From the NCBI RefSeq assembly GCF_000766945.1, contig NZ_KN266211.1:3352-67351 (forward strand): DNA of 64,000 bases, read 5' to 3'. Every line of letters begins with the position of its first letter. Position 1 is the first letter of the stretch. Below are positions 28,431 to 35,969 of this stretch, one piece after another. The notes under the pieces are model-generated. The model was not told the DNA's origin. It did no database searches and was given only the letters and a program-made list of their open reading frames with translations. Position numbers and translations under genes: made by a program. Source of the DNA: Cellvibrio mixtus subsp. mixtus J3-8 (GTDB taxonomy: Bacteria; Pseudomonadota; Gammaproteobacteria; Pseudomonadales; Cellvibrionaceae).

Positions 28431-29038
28431 TTCTCCGCAAGCAGCTTTTCAACGCGCGCGGCAGCGCGATCAACTGATAACCGCAATTCGTCCACTTGTT
28501 GGTAAAAATCTTCCAGTTCAGGTTTGGAAACCAGTGCCTGATATTCTTCGGTTAAAAATTCTTTGGTTAAGCGTGTGGCATTGTGTGCACGGTCTTTGGC
28601 CCAACCGAATTTGGTGCGAATGACTTGCGCCGTCTGGTGGCCGATAATGTCACCGGTGAATTGGCTGAGCATATCTTCCCAATCGATGTCGAGATTTTTG
28701 AACAACGTTTGCAAATCCGCGAGCAAACCCAAATCGCCCATGGCCGTAACGCCGGAATATTTCAGGTTGTGGATTTCGGTGGTCGATAATTGCAGCAGGG
28801 CCATCAGGGAACCGCTGAGTTGCGTATCTACTTCGCCATCCCAATTCGCCATTAACTCTATTTCTTCATCGACGGGCATAACAAATAAATTCATTGCCAC
28901 CGGCGCGGTGATTTTTACCGCGAGGATTTTTCCACTCAAGCGCGCAAGGCCGATGCGCGTCGCTGGATCATAATACAACGCGGTGTTAATAATTTTTTCT
29001 GCGCTGGCGAGGACGGCGGTGGTGAGCATTTTATCCAT
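28415..29038 (-). CDS. ubiJ: UbiJ, SCP2-domain accessory protein of ubiquinone synthesis
   Basis: A 207-residue protein with an N-terminal SCP2 lipid-binding fold (~12-115; LARLSGKILAVKITAPVAMN, ANWDGEVDTQLSGSLMALL) and a C-terminal helical/coiled-coil tail (~165-203, LEDFYQQVDELRLSVDRAAA). In Escherichia coli UbiJ scaffolds the soluble Ubi complex that handles hydrophobic quinone intermediates. It lies 11 bases after ubiE and before ubiB. Its final residues (RRLG-stop) are read from the right arm of the inverted repeat element, so its native C-terminus has been replaced or was always defined by the element; the coiled coil is otherwise intact. Confidence 0.9.
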   Translation of the reverse strand: MDKMLTTAVLASAEKIINTALYYDPATRIGLARLSGKILAVKITAPVAMNLFVMPVDEEIELMANWDGEVDTQLSGSLMALLQLSTTEIHNLKYSGVTAMGDLGLLADLQTLFKNLDIDWEDMLSQFTGDIIGHQTAQVIRTKFGWAKDRAHNATRLTKEFLTEEYQALVSKPELEDFYQQVDELRLSVDRAAARVEKLLAEKRRLG

Positions 29039-29049
29039 ACGATTAATGG

Positions 29050-29799
29050 TTAAGGCTTGATGCCTTTGTGCAGCGCAACAATGCCGCCGGTCATGTTATG
29101 GAATTCGGTGCGTACAAAACCGGCGTTATCCATCATCTCTTTTAACGTTTGCTGGTCCGGGTGCATGCGGATGGATTCCGCCAGATAGCGATAACTTTCC
29201 GCGTCGTTCGTCACCAGCTTGCCCATAAATGGCAGGACCTTGAATGAGTAAGTGTCATACACCTTGCTGAGCAAATCGTTTTGCGGTTTGGAGAATTCCA
29301 GCACCAGTAAACGGCCGCCGGGTTTTAACACGCGTTGCATGGAGCGCAGCGCTAAATCTTTATCGGTCACATTGCGCAAACCAAAGGCGATGGTGATGCA
29401 ATCGAAGGTGTTATCCGGGAACGGCAGGAATTGCGCATCGCACTGCGCGAAACCGATATTGCCGGCAATGCCGCGGTCAATCAAGCGATCGCGGCCAACG
29501 CCAAGCATTGAGGCATTGATGTCCGCCAGGATTACCTGGCCGGTTGCGCCCACACGTTTGGCGAATTGGTAGCTTAAATCGCCCGTGCCGCCGGCGATAT
29601 CCAGGACCTTGTGGCCGGCGCGCACGCCCGAGGCTTCAATCGTGAAGCGTTTCCACAAGCGATGGATGCCGCCGGACATCAAGTCGTTCATCACATCGTA
29701 TTTGGCGGCGACCGAATGGAACACTTCGGCAACGCGCCCGGCTTTTTCTTCGACGGGAACTTGCTTAAAACCGAAGTGGGTGGTTTTTTTCTCGTTCAT
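29050..29799 (-). CDS. ubiE: Ubiquinone/menaquinone C-methyltransferase
   Basis: A 249-residue SAM-dependent methyltransferase acting on the demethylated benzoquinol intermediate. ATG 29799 ([15 protein letters not shown]) is the family start; the frame extends upstream without support. Motif I for SAM is [15 protein letters not shown], post-I is [17 protein letters not shown], and the UbiE signatures [17 protein letters not shown] and [15 protein letters not shown] are present. It is the first gene of ubiE-ubiJ-ubiB. It is divergent from the PLA2-like gene, with a 124-base shared promoter region. Confidence 0.97.
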   Translation of the reverse strand: MNEKKTTHFGFKQVPVEEKAGRVAEVFHSVAAKYDVMNDLMSGGIHRLWKRFTIEASGVRAGHKVLDIAGGTGDLSYQFAKRVGATGQVILADINASMLGVGRDRLIDRGIAGNIGFAQCDAQFLPFPDNTFDCITIAFGLRNVTDKDLALRSMQRVLKPGGRLLVLEFSKPQNDLLSKVYDTYSFKVLPFMGKLVTNDAESYRYLAESIRMHPDQQTLKEMMDNAGFVRTEFHNMTGGIVALHKGIKP

Positions 29800-29923
29800 A
29801 GCGGCAATCCAGGGCTGGCGTAAAGAGGGCGGATTTGTTGTGGGGCGCATTGTACAATGCCCATCCGTTTCTCACACCCGAAAAATCCCGCGCCTGCGAG
29901 GCAGGTAGTTAAAGGAGCTAGTT

Positions 29924-30502
29924 GTGCGTATCCCTGCTGCATTGGTTGGTTTGCTGTTGATCGCTACACCGGTTGTGGCAGATACACTTAAACCTTTCGC
30001 TACTGACGGTTGTTCCATGTGGATTGATGGTCCGCCCGGTAACCCCAATCTCTGGCGGCATTGTTGTGTTGCACACGATTTGGCGTATTGGATCGGTGGT
30101 ACCGAGGAGCAGCGCCAACAGGCAGACGACGCGATGAAACAGTGCATCCAAAAAGCGCAGCAGCCCATGATTGCGAGCCATACCTATAATAGTGTGCGCA
30201 TGGGCGGCGGGCCTTATTGGCCATCGACCTATCGATGGGGTTATGGCTGGCATTACCTGGACGGCATTTGGCCGCGCGGCTACAGAACGCCTTCACCCGA
30301 TGAGAAAGCGCAAATCAATCGGTTGATGCCCGCTGCGTTGCAATTGATTGCAGAGGATGTTGTTAGCAACCCGGTAAAGGCGCCTTCCGGTGCGATAAGT
30401 CATTTATCGCCCCCTTCAGCGGGTTATTCGTCAATTCAGCCAGCAATTCACTCATTAACCAATACCCATAGCAGCGTTGCGAGCAGTCACAGCGACAGGT
30501 AA
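29924..30502 (+). CDS. Secreted phospholipase A2-like protein
   Basis: A 192-residue exported protein starting with GTG 29924, with AAAGGAG 6 bases upstream. A signal peptide (MRIPAALVGLLLIATPVVAD) leads to a Cys-containing loop DGCSMWIDGPPGNP and then HCCVAHDLAYWIGGTEEQRQ. The CCxxHD pattern is the calcium-loop/active-site hallmark of secreted PLA2-like folds, with His-Asp as the catalytic pair. A Trp/Tyr/Gly-rich segment (GGGPYWPSTYRWGYGWHYLD) and a low-complexity Ser/Pro tail follow. It would act on phospholipids in the periplasm or outside. Lipase activity is inferred from the motif. It stands alone, divergent from ubiE. Confidence 0.65.
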   Translation: MRIPAALVGLLLIATPVVADTLKPFATDGCSMWIDGPPGNPNLWRHCCVAHDLAYWIGGTEEQRQQADDAMKQCIQKAQQPMIASHTYNSVRMGGGPYWPSTYRWGYGWHYLDGIWPRGYRTPSPDEKAQINRLMPAALQLIAEDVVSNPVKAPSGAISHLSPPSAGYSSIQPAIHSLTNTHSSVASSHSDR

Positions 30503-30623
30503 ATTGCTGGTTTCCAAACTTTTTGGCGTTAAATGCTTTAAATTGCGCATGCATTTTGCATCTCCACCGTGCTTGAGTTAACAGATCCCGGTTTTTAATC
30601 GGATTTCTTTCACACACGGAACA

Positions 30624-30642
30624 GGGGTTTTGCCCCAAGGAG
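30624..30642 (+). promoter_or_regulatory. Small hairpin abutting the Shine-Dalgarno of PEP-CTERM gene 1
   Basis: GGGG, a five-base loop and CCCC (30624-30636) directly precede AAGGAG (30637-30642), with a six-base spacer to ATG 30649. The same geometry with a different loop occurs before the paralogue at 31686. Confidence 0.5.
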
Positions 30643-30648
30643 TAAGCT

Positions 30649-31350
30649 ATGCGTGGTACCCGCTATTGGGCTGCTCGATGTTTGGCTGTTATTACATTGG
30701 TTATTTCGCTGCCTGCCTCAGCGCACCTGGTGTTCACTTACACCAGTAACGAATTGCCGTTAACGGCGTATACGATCAATGGTTATCCTGAAAATATTAA
30801 CGATTACAAAGACATATTGCCGCTAGCATTTAGTTATTCCTTTACGGTACCGGAACAGGATTTATCCTTGCAGCCGTCCACAACGTTCCGTTTCACAGAT
30901 TTCACCTTTTCACTGATTTCGCCTATTGCGGAATCCATCATCTATTACACGCTGGACCTTACTTCTTCCCGTTCAGGAGGCTGGGTAACGCTTGACCAGA
31001 GTGGAAATATTACAGGCTGGAATGTAATGTTGCGCATGACCGAGCTGATTACTCCTGAGACCAATCTCTTCTTCCATCGCCTGTCCAATAATTTTATTGC
31101 GGTTAAATCCAGCAGCGAAGATGGAGACAAATTATCCAATCGTTTTCACCCTTCTACGTGGCATGGATATTACATCCAGCTTGCCAAAATCCAGATGAGC
31201 TACTCGGGCGCCAGCAACTTTAACAATTGGACCATCGAAAGAGTGGCCGTGCCGGAAGCGGGTTCTGCAGGCTTGTTGGTGATGGGATTGAGTGCATTGT
31301 TCTGGCTGCGCGGCGGGCGCAAAAACATCCTTTCTCTATTTGGGCGATAG
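30649..31350 (+). CDS. PEP-CTERM sorting-domain protein, first of a tandem pair
   Basis: A 233-residue exported protein. The signal peptide ends at SLPASAH. The body is beta-rich without a known domain (LVFTYTSNELPLTAYTING, GYYIQLAKIQMSYSG). The C-terminus is a PEP-CTERM tripartite signal: VPEAGS, a hydrophobic helix (AGLLVMGLSALFWL) and a basic tail (RGGRKN), which an exosortase would process. The body is paralogous along its length to the next gene, e.g. the shared segments SAHLVFTYTS, SFT.PEQDLSL and FTFSLISP. Function unknown; such proteins are usually surface or matrix proteins. No exosortase is encoded in this window. Confidence 0.8.
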   Translation: MRGTRYWAARCLAVITLVISLPASAHLVFTYTSNELPLTAYTINGYPENINDYKDILPLAFSYSFTVPEQDLSLQPSTTFRFTDFTFSLISPIAESIIYYTLDLTSSRSGGWVTLDQSGNITGWNVMLRMTELITPETNLFFHRLSNNFIAVKSSSEDGDKLSNRFHPSTWHGYYIQLAKIQMSYSGASNFNNWTIERVAVPEAGSAGLLVMGLSALFWLRGGRKNILSLFGR

Positions 31351-31685
31351 AAAAAATAGTCGTTCTGAAGCCCGTTAACGCCGGTGTATTAACTGCTGGT
31401 TTCACCGGGTTTGTTGGCGTGCGAGGTGTGGCCAGGAGAAATCCTGATGAGGGTAAATGTGTTTGGCAATTAAGTTACTTATCAAGTTACGTATCAAGAT
31501 AGTCTTTCGTCACTCAGGGTCATTTCGAAAAGGTATTGCGATTCCAGCTTGGGCAAGCATTTTGTCGCATTATCACGCCGTGTGTGCGTGCATTGATGTG
31601 AACGGAGTGTTTGAATGGACGGGTTTCAACTTCAGAAATGCCCTGCTTTCAATCATATATGGGGGTACACCCCAAGGAGTGCGCT
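31351..31685. other. Intergenic region between the tandem PEP-CTERM genes
   Basis: About 335 bases. An imperfect stem (AAGCCCG ... CGGGTTT, roughly 31370-31410) may end the first gene's transcript. Frames upstream of ATG 31686 are open but lack start signals. The end holds the hairpin/Shine-Dalgarno module of the second gene. No gene is supported. Confidence 0.45.
31661..31679 (+). promoter_or_regulatory. Small hairpin abutting the Shine-Dalgarno of PEP-CTERM gene 2
   Basis: GGGG, a five-base loop (GTACA) and CCCC (31661-31673) directly precede AAGGAG (31674-31679), with six bases to ATG 31686. The arrangement is the same as before the first paralogue, although the loops differ. Confidence 0.5.
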
Positions 31686-32384
31686 ATGCGTGTTATCTAT
31701 AAGTGGGCTGCTCGTTGTTCTGTTATTGCGTTGTTCGTTTTTTCGTTACCTGCTTCGGCCCATTTGGTGTTTACCTACACCAGTGATGAGTTGCCGTTAA
31801 CGTCCTATTCCATCAATGGTGAGCTCGATGACCTGGCTAACCACACCGATATCCTTCCTATTGCATTTACTTTTTCATTTACAGCGCCCGAGCAAGACCT
31901 TTCACTAAATCCTTCCACCAAATTCAGCTTCAAGAATTTCACCTTTTCGCTGATTTCCCCCGAAGGGCTTATTGAGTTTCCACTGGATCTGTTTTCCGAG
32001 CGCTCTGGCGGCTGGGTGAATCTGGATTCGGCGGGCAATGTGCTGGAATGGAATGTGCTGCTGCGCATCACCGAGTTGATCACACCCGATACTGATTTGA
32101 TCTTGCATCGCCTCGCCCGGCATTTTGTTGCGCTGAAAACCAATAGCGAAACCGGTGAAGATAAATTCACCAACCGTTTCCATCCTGTGGAATGGGAGTC
32201 GCGTTGGGTTCAGGGCGAAAAAATCCAGCAAAGTTACTCCGGTGGTAACGATGCGGGTAACTGGAGTATTACTAAAGTTGATGTTCCGGAGCCTGGCGTT
32301 GCAGGGTTGTTGTTGGCCGGTGTACTCGGCCTGTTCTGGTCCCGTCGCGAGCGCAATCTGGGTGGTGCCGTTAAACCCTGCTGA
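31686..32384 (+). CDS. PEP-CTERM sorting-domain protein, second of a tandem pair
   Basis: A 232-residue exported protein. ATG 31686 (MRVIYKWAARCSVI) is chosen for its AAGGAG site and clean signal peptide; the frame is open 75 bases further upstream without signals. It shares the first paralogue's plan: SAHLVFTYTSDELPLTSY, APEQDLSLNPSTKF, FTFSLISPEG, RSGGWVNLD, and a C-terminal sorting signal VPEPGVAGLLLAGVLGLFW followed by basic residues (SRRERN). The canonical VPEP motif is better preserved here than in the first copy (VPEA). The pair arose by tandem duplication and has diverged mostly in the middle. No enzymatic motif is visible. Confidence 0.82.
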   Translation: MRVIYKWAARCSVIALFVFSLPASAHLVFTYTSDELPLTSYSINGELDDLANHTDILPIAFTFSFTAPEQDLSLNPSTKFSFKNFTFSLISPEGLIEFPLDLFSERSGGWVNLDSAGNVLEWNVLLRITELITPDTDLILHRLARHFVALKTNSETGEDKFTNRFHPVEWESRWVQGEKIQQSYSGGNDAGNWSITKVDVPEPGVAGLLLAGVLGLFWSRRERNLGGAVKPC

Positions 32385-32392
32385 AAAAATGC

Positions 32393-32415
32393 GCAGCCGG
32401 AGATCATCCGGCTGC
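32393..32415 (+). terminator. Hairpin after the PEP-CTERM pair
   Basis: A 9-bp perfect stem (GCAGCCGGA / TCCGGCTGC) with a five-base loop begins 8 bases after the stop. The T-tract is interrupted (TGCTTTCC, then CCTTTTTC), so termination may be partial. The rest of the gap to 32727 shows nothing else beyond a GTGGAGATTCC ribosome site for the decarboxylase. Confidence 0.6.
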
Positions 32416-32727
32416 TGCTTTCCTGCCTTTTTCTTGTCACAAATGGGTGTTTGAATTCGCTCAAGTGAATTACAATCGCCGCCGCATTGCCGGGAACTTC
32501 CCAGTTGTAAATTCGTTCTACACTTAGACCGGTCAATGCGCGGCACTGTAAACCATACTCAGTGGCTTCCAAACCACCACCGGTTTTTCCTCGGTTCGCT
32601 GTTCCAGTGAACTGGCCGGAAGGTTCGCCAGTAACCAGCGCTGATGTGTACGGCATCAGTACAAGCACCACCCAGAGGCGTCTCGCCAGCAAGTGAAATT
32701 CCATCTGTATATTTTTGTGGAGATTCC

Positions 32728-34980
32728 ATGAAATTTCGCTTTCCCATTGTCATCATCGATGAAGACTTCCGCTCCGAGAACACCTCGGGTTCCGGCATAC
32801 GCGCGCTAGCCGATGCTATCGAGCAGGAAAACTGGGAGGTACTGGGCGTAACCAGCTACGGTGACCTATCGCAATTTGCACAACAACAATCGCGCGCCTC
32901 GGCGTTTATTTTGTCGATTGACGACGAAGAATTCGGTACCGGCTCGCAAGAAGAGACCGACCACGCGCTTAAAGCGTTGCGTGCATTCGTTGAAGAGATT
33001 CGCTACAAAAACGCCGACATCCCGATTTACCTGTACGGTGAAACGCGCACCTCGCGCCATATCCCTAACGATATTTTGCGCGAGCTGCACGGCTTCATTC
33101 ATATGTTTGAAGACACCCCCGAATTCGTAGCGCGCCATATTATCCGCGAAGCCAAATCTTACCTTGATGGTTTGGCTCCGCCATTCTTCCGCGCGTTAGT
33201 GCACTATGCACAAGATGGCTCCTATTCCTGGCACTGTCCCGGTCACTCTGGCGGTGTAGCGTTTTTGAAATCACCGATTGGCCAGATGTTCCATCAATTC
33301 TTTGGTGAGCGCATGTTGCGTGCCGACGTGTGTAATGCGGTAGAAGAATTAGGTCAGCTGCTCGATCACACTGGCCCTATCGCCGCCTCCGAGCGCAATG
33401 CGGCGCGCATTTTTAACGCGGACCATTGCTACTTTGTGACCAATGGAACCTCGACCTCTAACAAAATGGTCTGGCACTCAACGGTAGCGCCGGGCGATAT
33501 TGTGGTCGTGGACCGCAACTGCCATAAGTCGATCCTGCACTCGATTATTATGTGCGGCGCGATTCCGGTATTCCTGATGCCGACGCGCAACAACCTCGGC
33601 ATTATCGGCCCGATCCCGCTGGAAGAATTTACGCCGGAAAGTATCGCGCGCAAAATCGAAGCGAATCCATTCGCGCGTGAAGCGGCCAATAAAAAACCGC
33701 GCATCCTCACCATTACCCAATCGACTTATGACGGTGTGCTCTACAACGTAGAGACGTTGAAAAATATGCTCGATGGCAAAATCGATACGCTGCATTTCGA
33801 TGAAGCCTGGTTGCCGCATGCGACGTTCCATGAGTTCTACAAAGACATGCACGCGATTGGCAAAGATCGCCCGCGCGCAAAAGAATCGATGATTTTCTCC
33901 ACACAATCCACGCACAAATTGCTCGCCGGTTTATCGCAAGCATCGCAAGTGCTGGTACGTGAATCAGAAAAAGTAAAACTGGATCAGGACGCATTCAACG
34001 AAGCCTATTTGATGCACACGTCTACCTCGCCGCAATACTCAATCATTGCCTCGTGCGATGTGGCGGCAGCAATGATGGAAGCCCCCGGTGGTCACGCGCT
34101 GGTAGAAGAATCCATTCTGGAAGCGCTGGATTTCCGCCGTGCGATGAAAAAAGTAGACGAAGAATGGGGCCAGGATTGGTGGTTCCAGGTCTGGGGGCCG
34201 GATGAATTTGCTGCGGATGGTGTTGGTGATCGCGAAGACTGGGTATTGCGCAGCGATGATAACTGGCACGGCTTCGGCAAACTTGCGCCGAACTTCAATA
34301 TGCTCGATCCGATCAAAGCCACCATCGTGAATCCTGGTTTGTCGGTCAATGGCCAATTTGCAGAGACCGGTATTCCGGCATCGATCGTCACCAAATACCT
34401 GGCGGAAAACGGTGTAATTATCGAGAAGTGCGGCCTCTACTCATTCTTTATCATGTTCACCATTGGCATCACCAAAGGCCGTTGGAATACCCTGGTAGCG
34501 GCGCTGCAACAATTTAAAGATGACTACGACAAGAACCAGCCGATGTGGCGAATTATGCCGGAGTTTGCACAAGCGAATCCGCGCTACGAGCGTATGGGCT
34601 TGCGCGACCTGTGCCAGCAAATCCACGATTTCTATAAAGCCTACGATGTTGCGCGCTTGACCACGGAAATGTATCTCTCCGATATGCAACCGGCGATGAA
34701 ACCGTCCGATGCGTTTGCCAAAATGGCGCATCGCGAAATTGAGCGCGTACCTATCAACCAACTCGAAGGTCGCATCACATCTATTTTGTTAACGCCGTAC
34801 CCGCCGGGAATTCCGTTGTTGATTCCAGGCGAGCGTTTTAACAAAACTATTGTGGATTATTTAAAATTCGCGCGCGATTTCAACGAGAAATTCCCCGGCT
34901 TCGAAACGGATGTCCATGGTCTGGTAAAACGCGAAGTGGATGGCAAAAAAGACTACTACGTAGACTGCGTAAAACAATAA
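32728..34980 (+). CDS. Ornithine/lysine/arginine decarboxylase (PLP fold III)
   Basis: A 750-residue cytoplasmic enzyme making a polyamine or cadaverine by decarboxylation of a basic amino acid. ATG 32728 (MKFRFPIVIIDEDF) has GGAG 7 bases upstream and matches family starts. Domains: N-terminal receiver-like wing (~1-130), PLP core from ~150 (YSWHCPGHSGGVAFLKSPIG, ADHCYFVTNGTSTSNKMVWH, DRNCHKSILHSI), the PLP-binding Lys in FSTQSTHKLLAGLSQASQ, HFDEAWLPHA, and a C-terminal domain (LTPYPPGIPLLIPGERF). Length and motifs match the biodegradative class, including Pseudomonas LdcA. Substrate specificity among Lys, Arg and Orn cannot be fixed by eye. It is a single-gene unit with its own terminator. 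Confidence 0.92.
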   Translation: MKFRFPIVIIDEDFRSENTSGSGIRALADAIEQENWEVLGVTSYGDLSQFAQQQSRASAFILSIDDEEFGTGSQEETDHALKALRAFVEEIRYKNADIPIYLYGETRTSRHIPNDILRELHGFIHMFEDTPEFVARHIIREAKSYLDGLAPPFFRALVHYAQDGSYSWHCPGHSGGVAFLKSPIGQMFHQFFGERMLRADVCNAVEELGQLLDHTGPIAASERNAARIFNADHCYFVTNGTSTSNKMVWHSTVAPGDIVVVDRNCHKSILHSIIMCGAIPVFLMPTRNNLGIIGPIPLEEFTPESIARKIEANPFAREAANKKPRILTITQSTYDGVLYNVETLKNMLDGKIDTLHFDEAWLPHATFHEFYKDMHAIGKDRPRAKESMIFSTQSTHKLLAGLSQASQVLVRESEKVKLDQDAFNEAYLMHTSTSPQYSIIASCDVAAAMMEAPGGHALVEESILEALDFRRAMKKVDEEWGQDWWFQVWGPDEFAADGVGDREDWVLRSDDNWHGFGKLAPNFNMLDPIKATIVNPGLSVNGQFAETGIPASIVTKYLAENGVIIEKCGLYSFFIMFTIGITKGRWNTLVAALQQFKDDYDKNQPMWRIMPEFAQANPRYERMGLRDLCQQIHDFYKAYDVARLTTEMYLSDMQPAMKPSDAFAKMAHREIERVPINQLEGRITSILLTPYPPGIPLLIPGERFNKTIVDYLKFARDFNEKFPGFETDVHGLVKREVDGKKDYYVDCVKQ

Positions 34981-35017
34981 AGCTGCCGTTCATGAACAGG
35001 ATGTTATAAATTAAAAA

Positions 35018-35047
35018 GCCATCTCATTTACATGAGGTGGCTTTTTT
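35018..35047 (+). terminator. Rho-independent terminator after the decarboxylase
   Basis: A 10-bp stem (GCCATCTCAT / ATGAGGTGGC, one G-T pair) with a four-base loop is followed by six T residues. It begins 38 bases after the decarboxylase stop. Confidence 0.9.
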
Positions 35048-35079
35048 ATCGCCACCATAAAACCAGGAAGGTAAATACT

Positions 35080-35913
35080 ATGAGCAAAGTCAAACTATTT
35101 GAGAATCAACAAATTCGTAGCCACTGGGATCAAGAGCAGGAGCAGTGGTATTTCAGTGTGATTGATATTGTCCAGGCGTTGACGGCGTCCGACCGGCCCC
35201 GAAAGTATTGGAATGATCTTAAGAAAAAGCTTTTCAAGGAGGGAAGTGAAGTGTCCGATAAAATCGGACAGTTGAAAATGACTGCTCCCGACGGAAAAGC
35301 TCGAGCTACCGATGTGGCTGACACCGAAACCTTACTGCGTCTCATCCAATCCATTCCCTCCCCTAATGCTGAACCCTTCAAACTCTGGTTAGCGCAGGTT
35401 GGCTATGAGCGGCTGGAAGAAAACGAAGATCCTGAACTGACAATCGACCGTGCCCTGGAGAGCTATCTAGCCAAAGGCTATTCCAAAGAATGGATTAACC
35501 AGCGGCTCAAAAGCATAGAGGTACGCAAGGAATTAACTGATGAATGGGAGAGTCGGGGGGTAAAACGTGGGAAAGAATTCGCGATCCTGACTGATGAGAT
35601 TACACGTGCATGGAGCGGGTTAACTACAAAAGAATACAAGCAATTTAAAAATCTAAAAAAAGAAAACCTGCGCGATAATATGAGCAATTTGGAATTAGTG
35701 TTGAATATGCTGGCAGAGGCAACCACCACTGAAATTTCCAAAGAGCTTGACCCTCACAATTTTGATGCAAGTAAACAAATTGCCCAACAGGGTGGCGAGG
35801 TAGCTGGTAATGCACGTAAAGATATTGAGTCGAAAACAGGCAAAAAAGTCGTGACCGCAAAAAATGCAAACCAGCTCGCGCATACCGGGCAGAAAAATAT
35901 CTCGAAAAAATAA
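35080..35913 (+). CDS. Bro-N domain protein, DinD-like (DNA-damage-inducible protein D)
   Basis: A 277-residue protein from ATG 35080, preceded by AGGAAGG. The N-terminal ~100 residues form a Bro-N domain (WYFSVIDIVQALTASDRPRK, YWNDLKKKLFKEGSEVSDKI, ATDVADTETLLRLIQSIPSP, WLAQVGYERLEE), found in phage antirepressors and in DinD. The C-terminal half (KGYSKEWINQRLKSIEVRKE, LTDEWESRGVKRGKEFAILT, LTTKEYKQFKNLKKENLRDN) is the DinD-type extension. It is likely a DNA-associated protein, SOS-linked in Escherichia coli. I see no LexA box in the short leader, which is occupied by the preceding terminator. Bro-N genes travel on phages, and this lone gene may be a horizontally gained insertion. Confidence 0.82.
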   Translation: MSKVKLFENQQIRSHWDQEQEQWYFSVIDIVQALTASDRPRKYWNDLKKKLFKEGSEVSDKIGQLKMTAPDGKARATDVADTETLLRLIQSIPSPNAEPFKLWLAQVGYERLEENEDPELTIDRALESYLAKGYSKEWINQRLKSIEVRKELTDEWESRGVKRGKEFAILTDEITRAWSGLTTKEYKQFKNLKKENLRDNMSNLELVLNMLAEATTTEISKELDPHNFDASKQIAQQGGEVAGNARKDIESKTGKKVVTAKNANQLAHTGQKNISKK

Positions 35914-35969
35914 AAATTAGCTAACCTTTTAAAAATATTTCACCCAATCACAAGTAACAGGGAAACAAT

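Noticed and set aside
33478-33915. 145-residue minus-strand ORF opposite the decarboxylase
   Set aside because: It is antisense to conserved PLP-enzyme motifs and has a low-quality composition.
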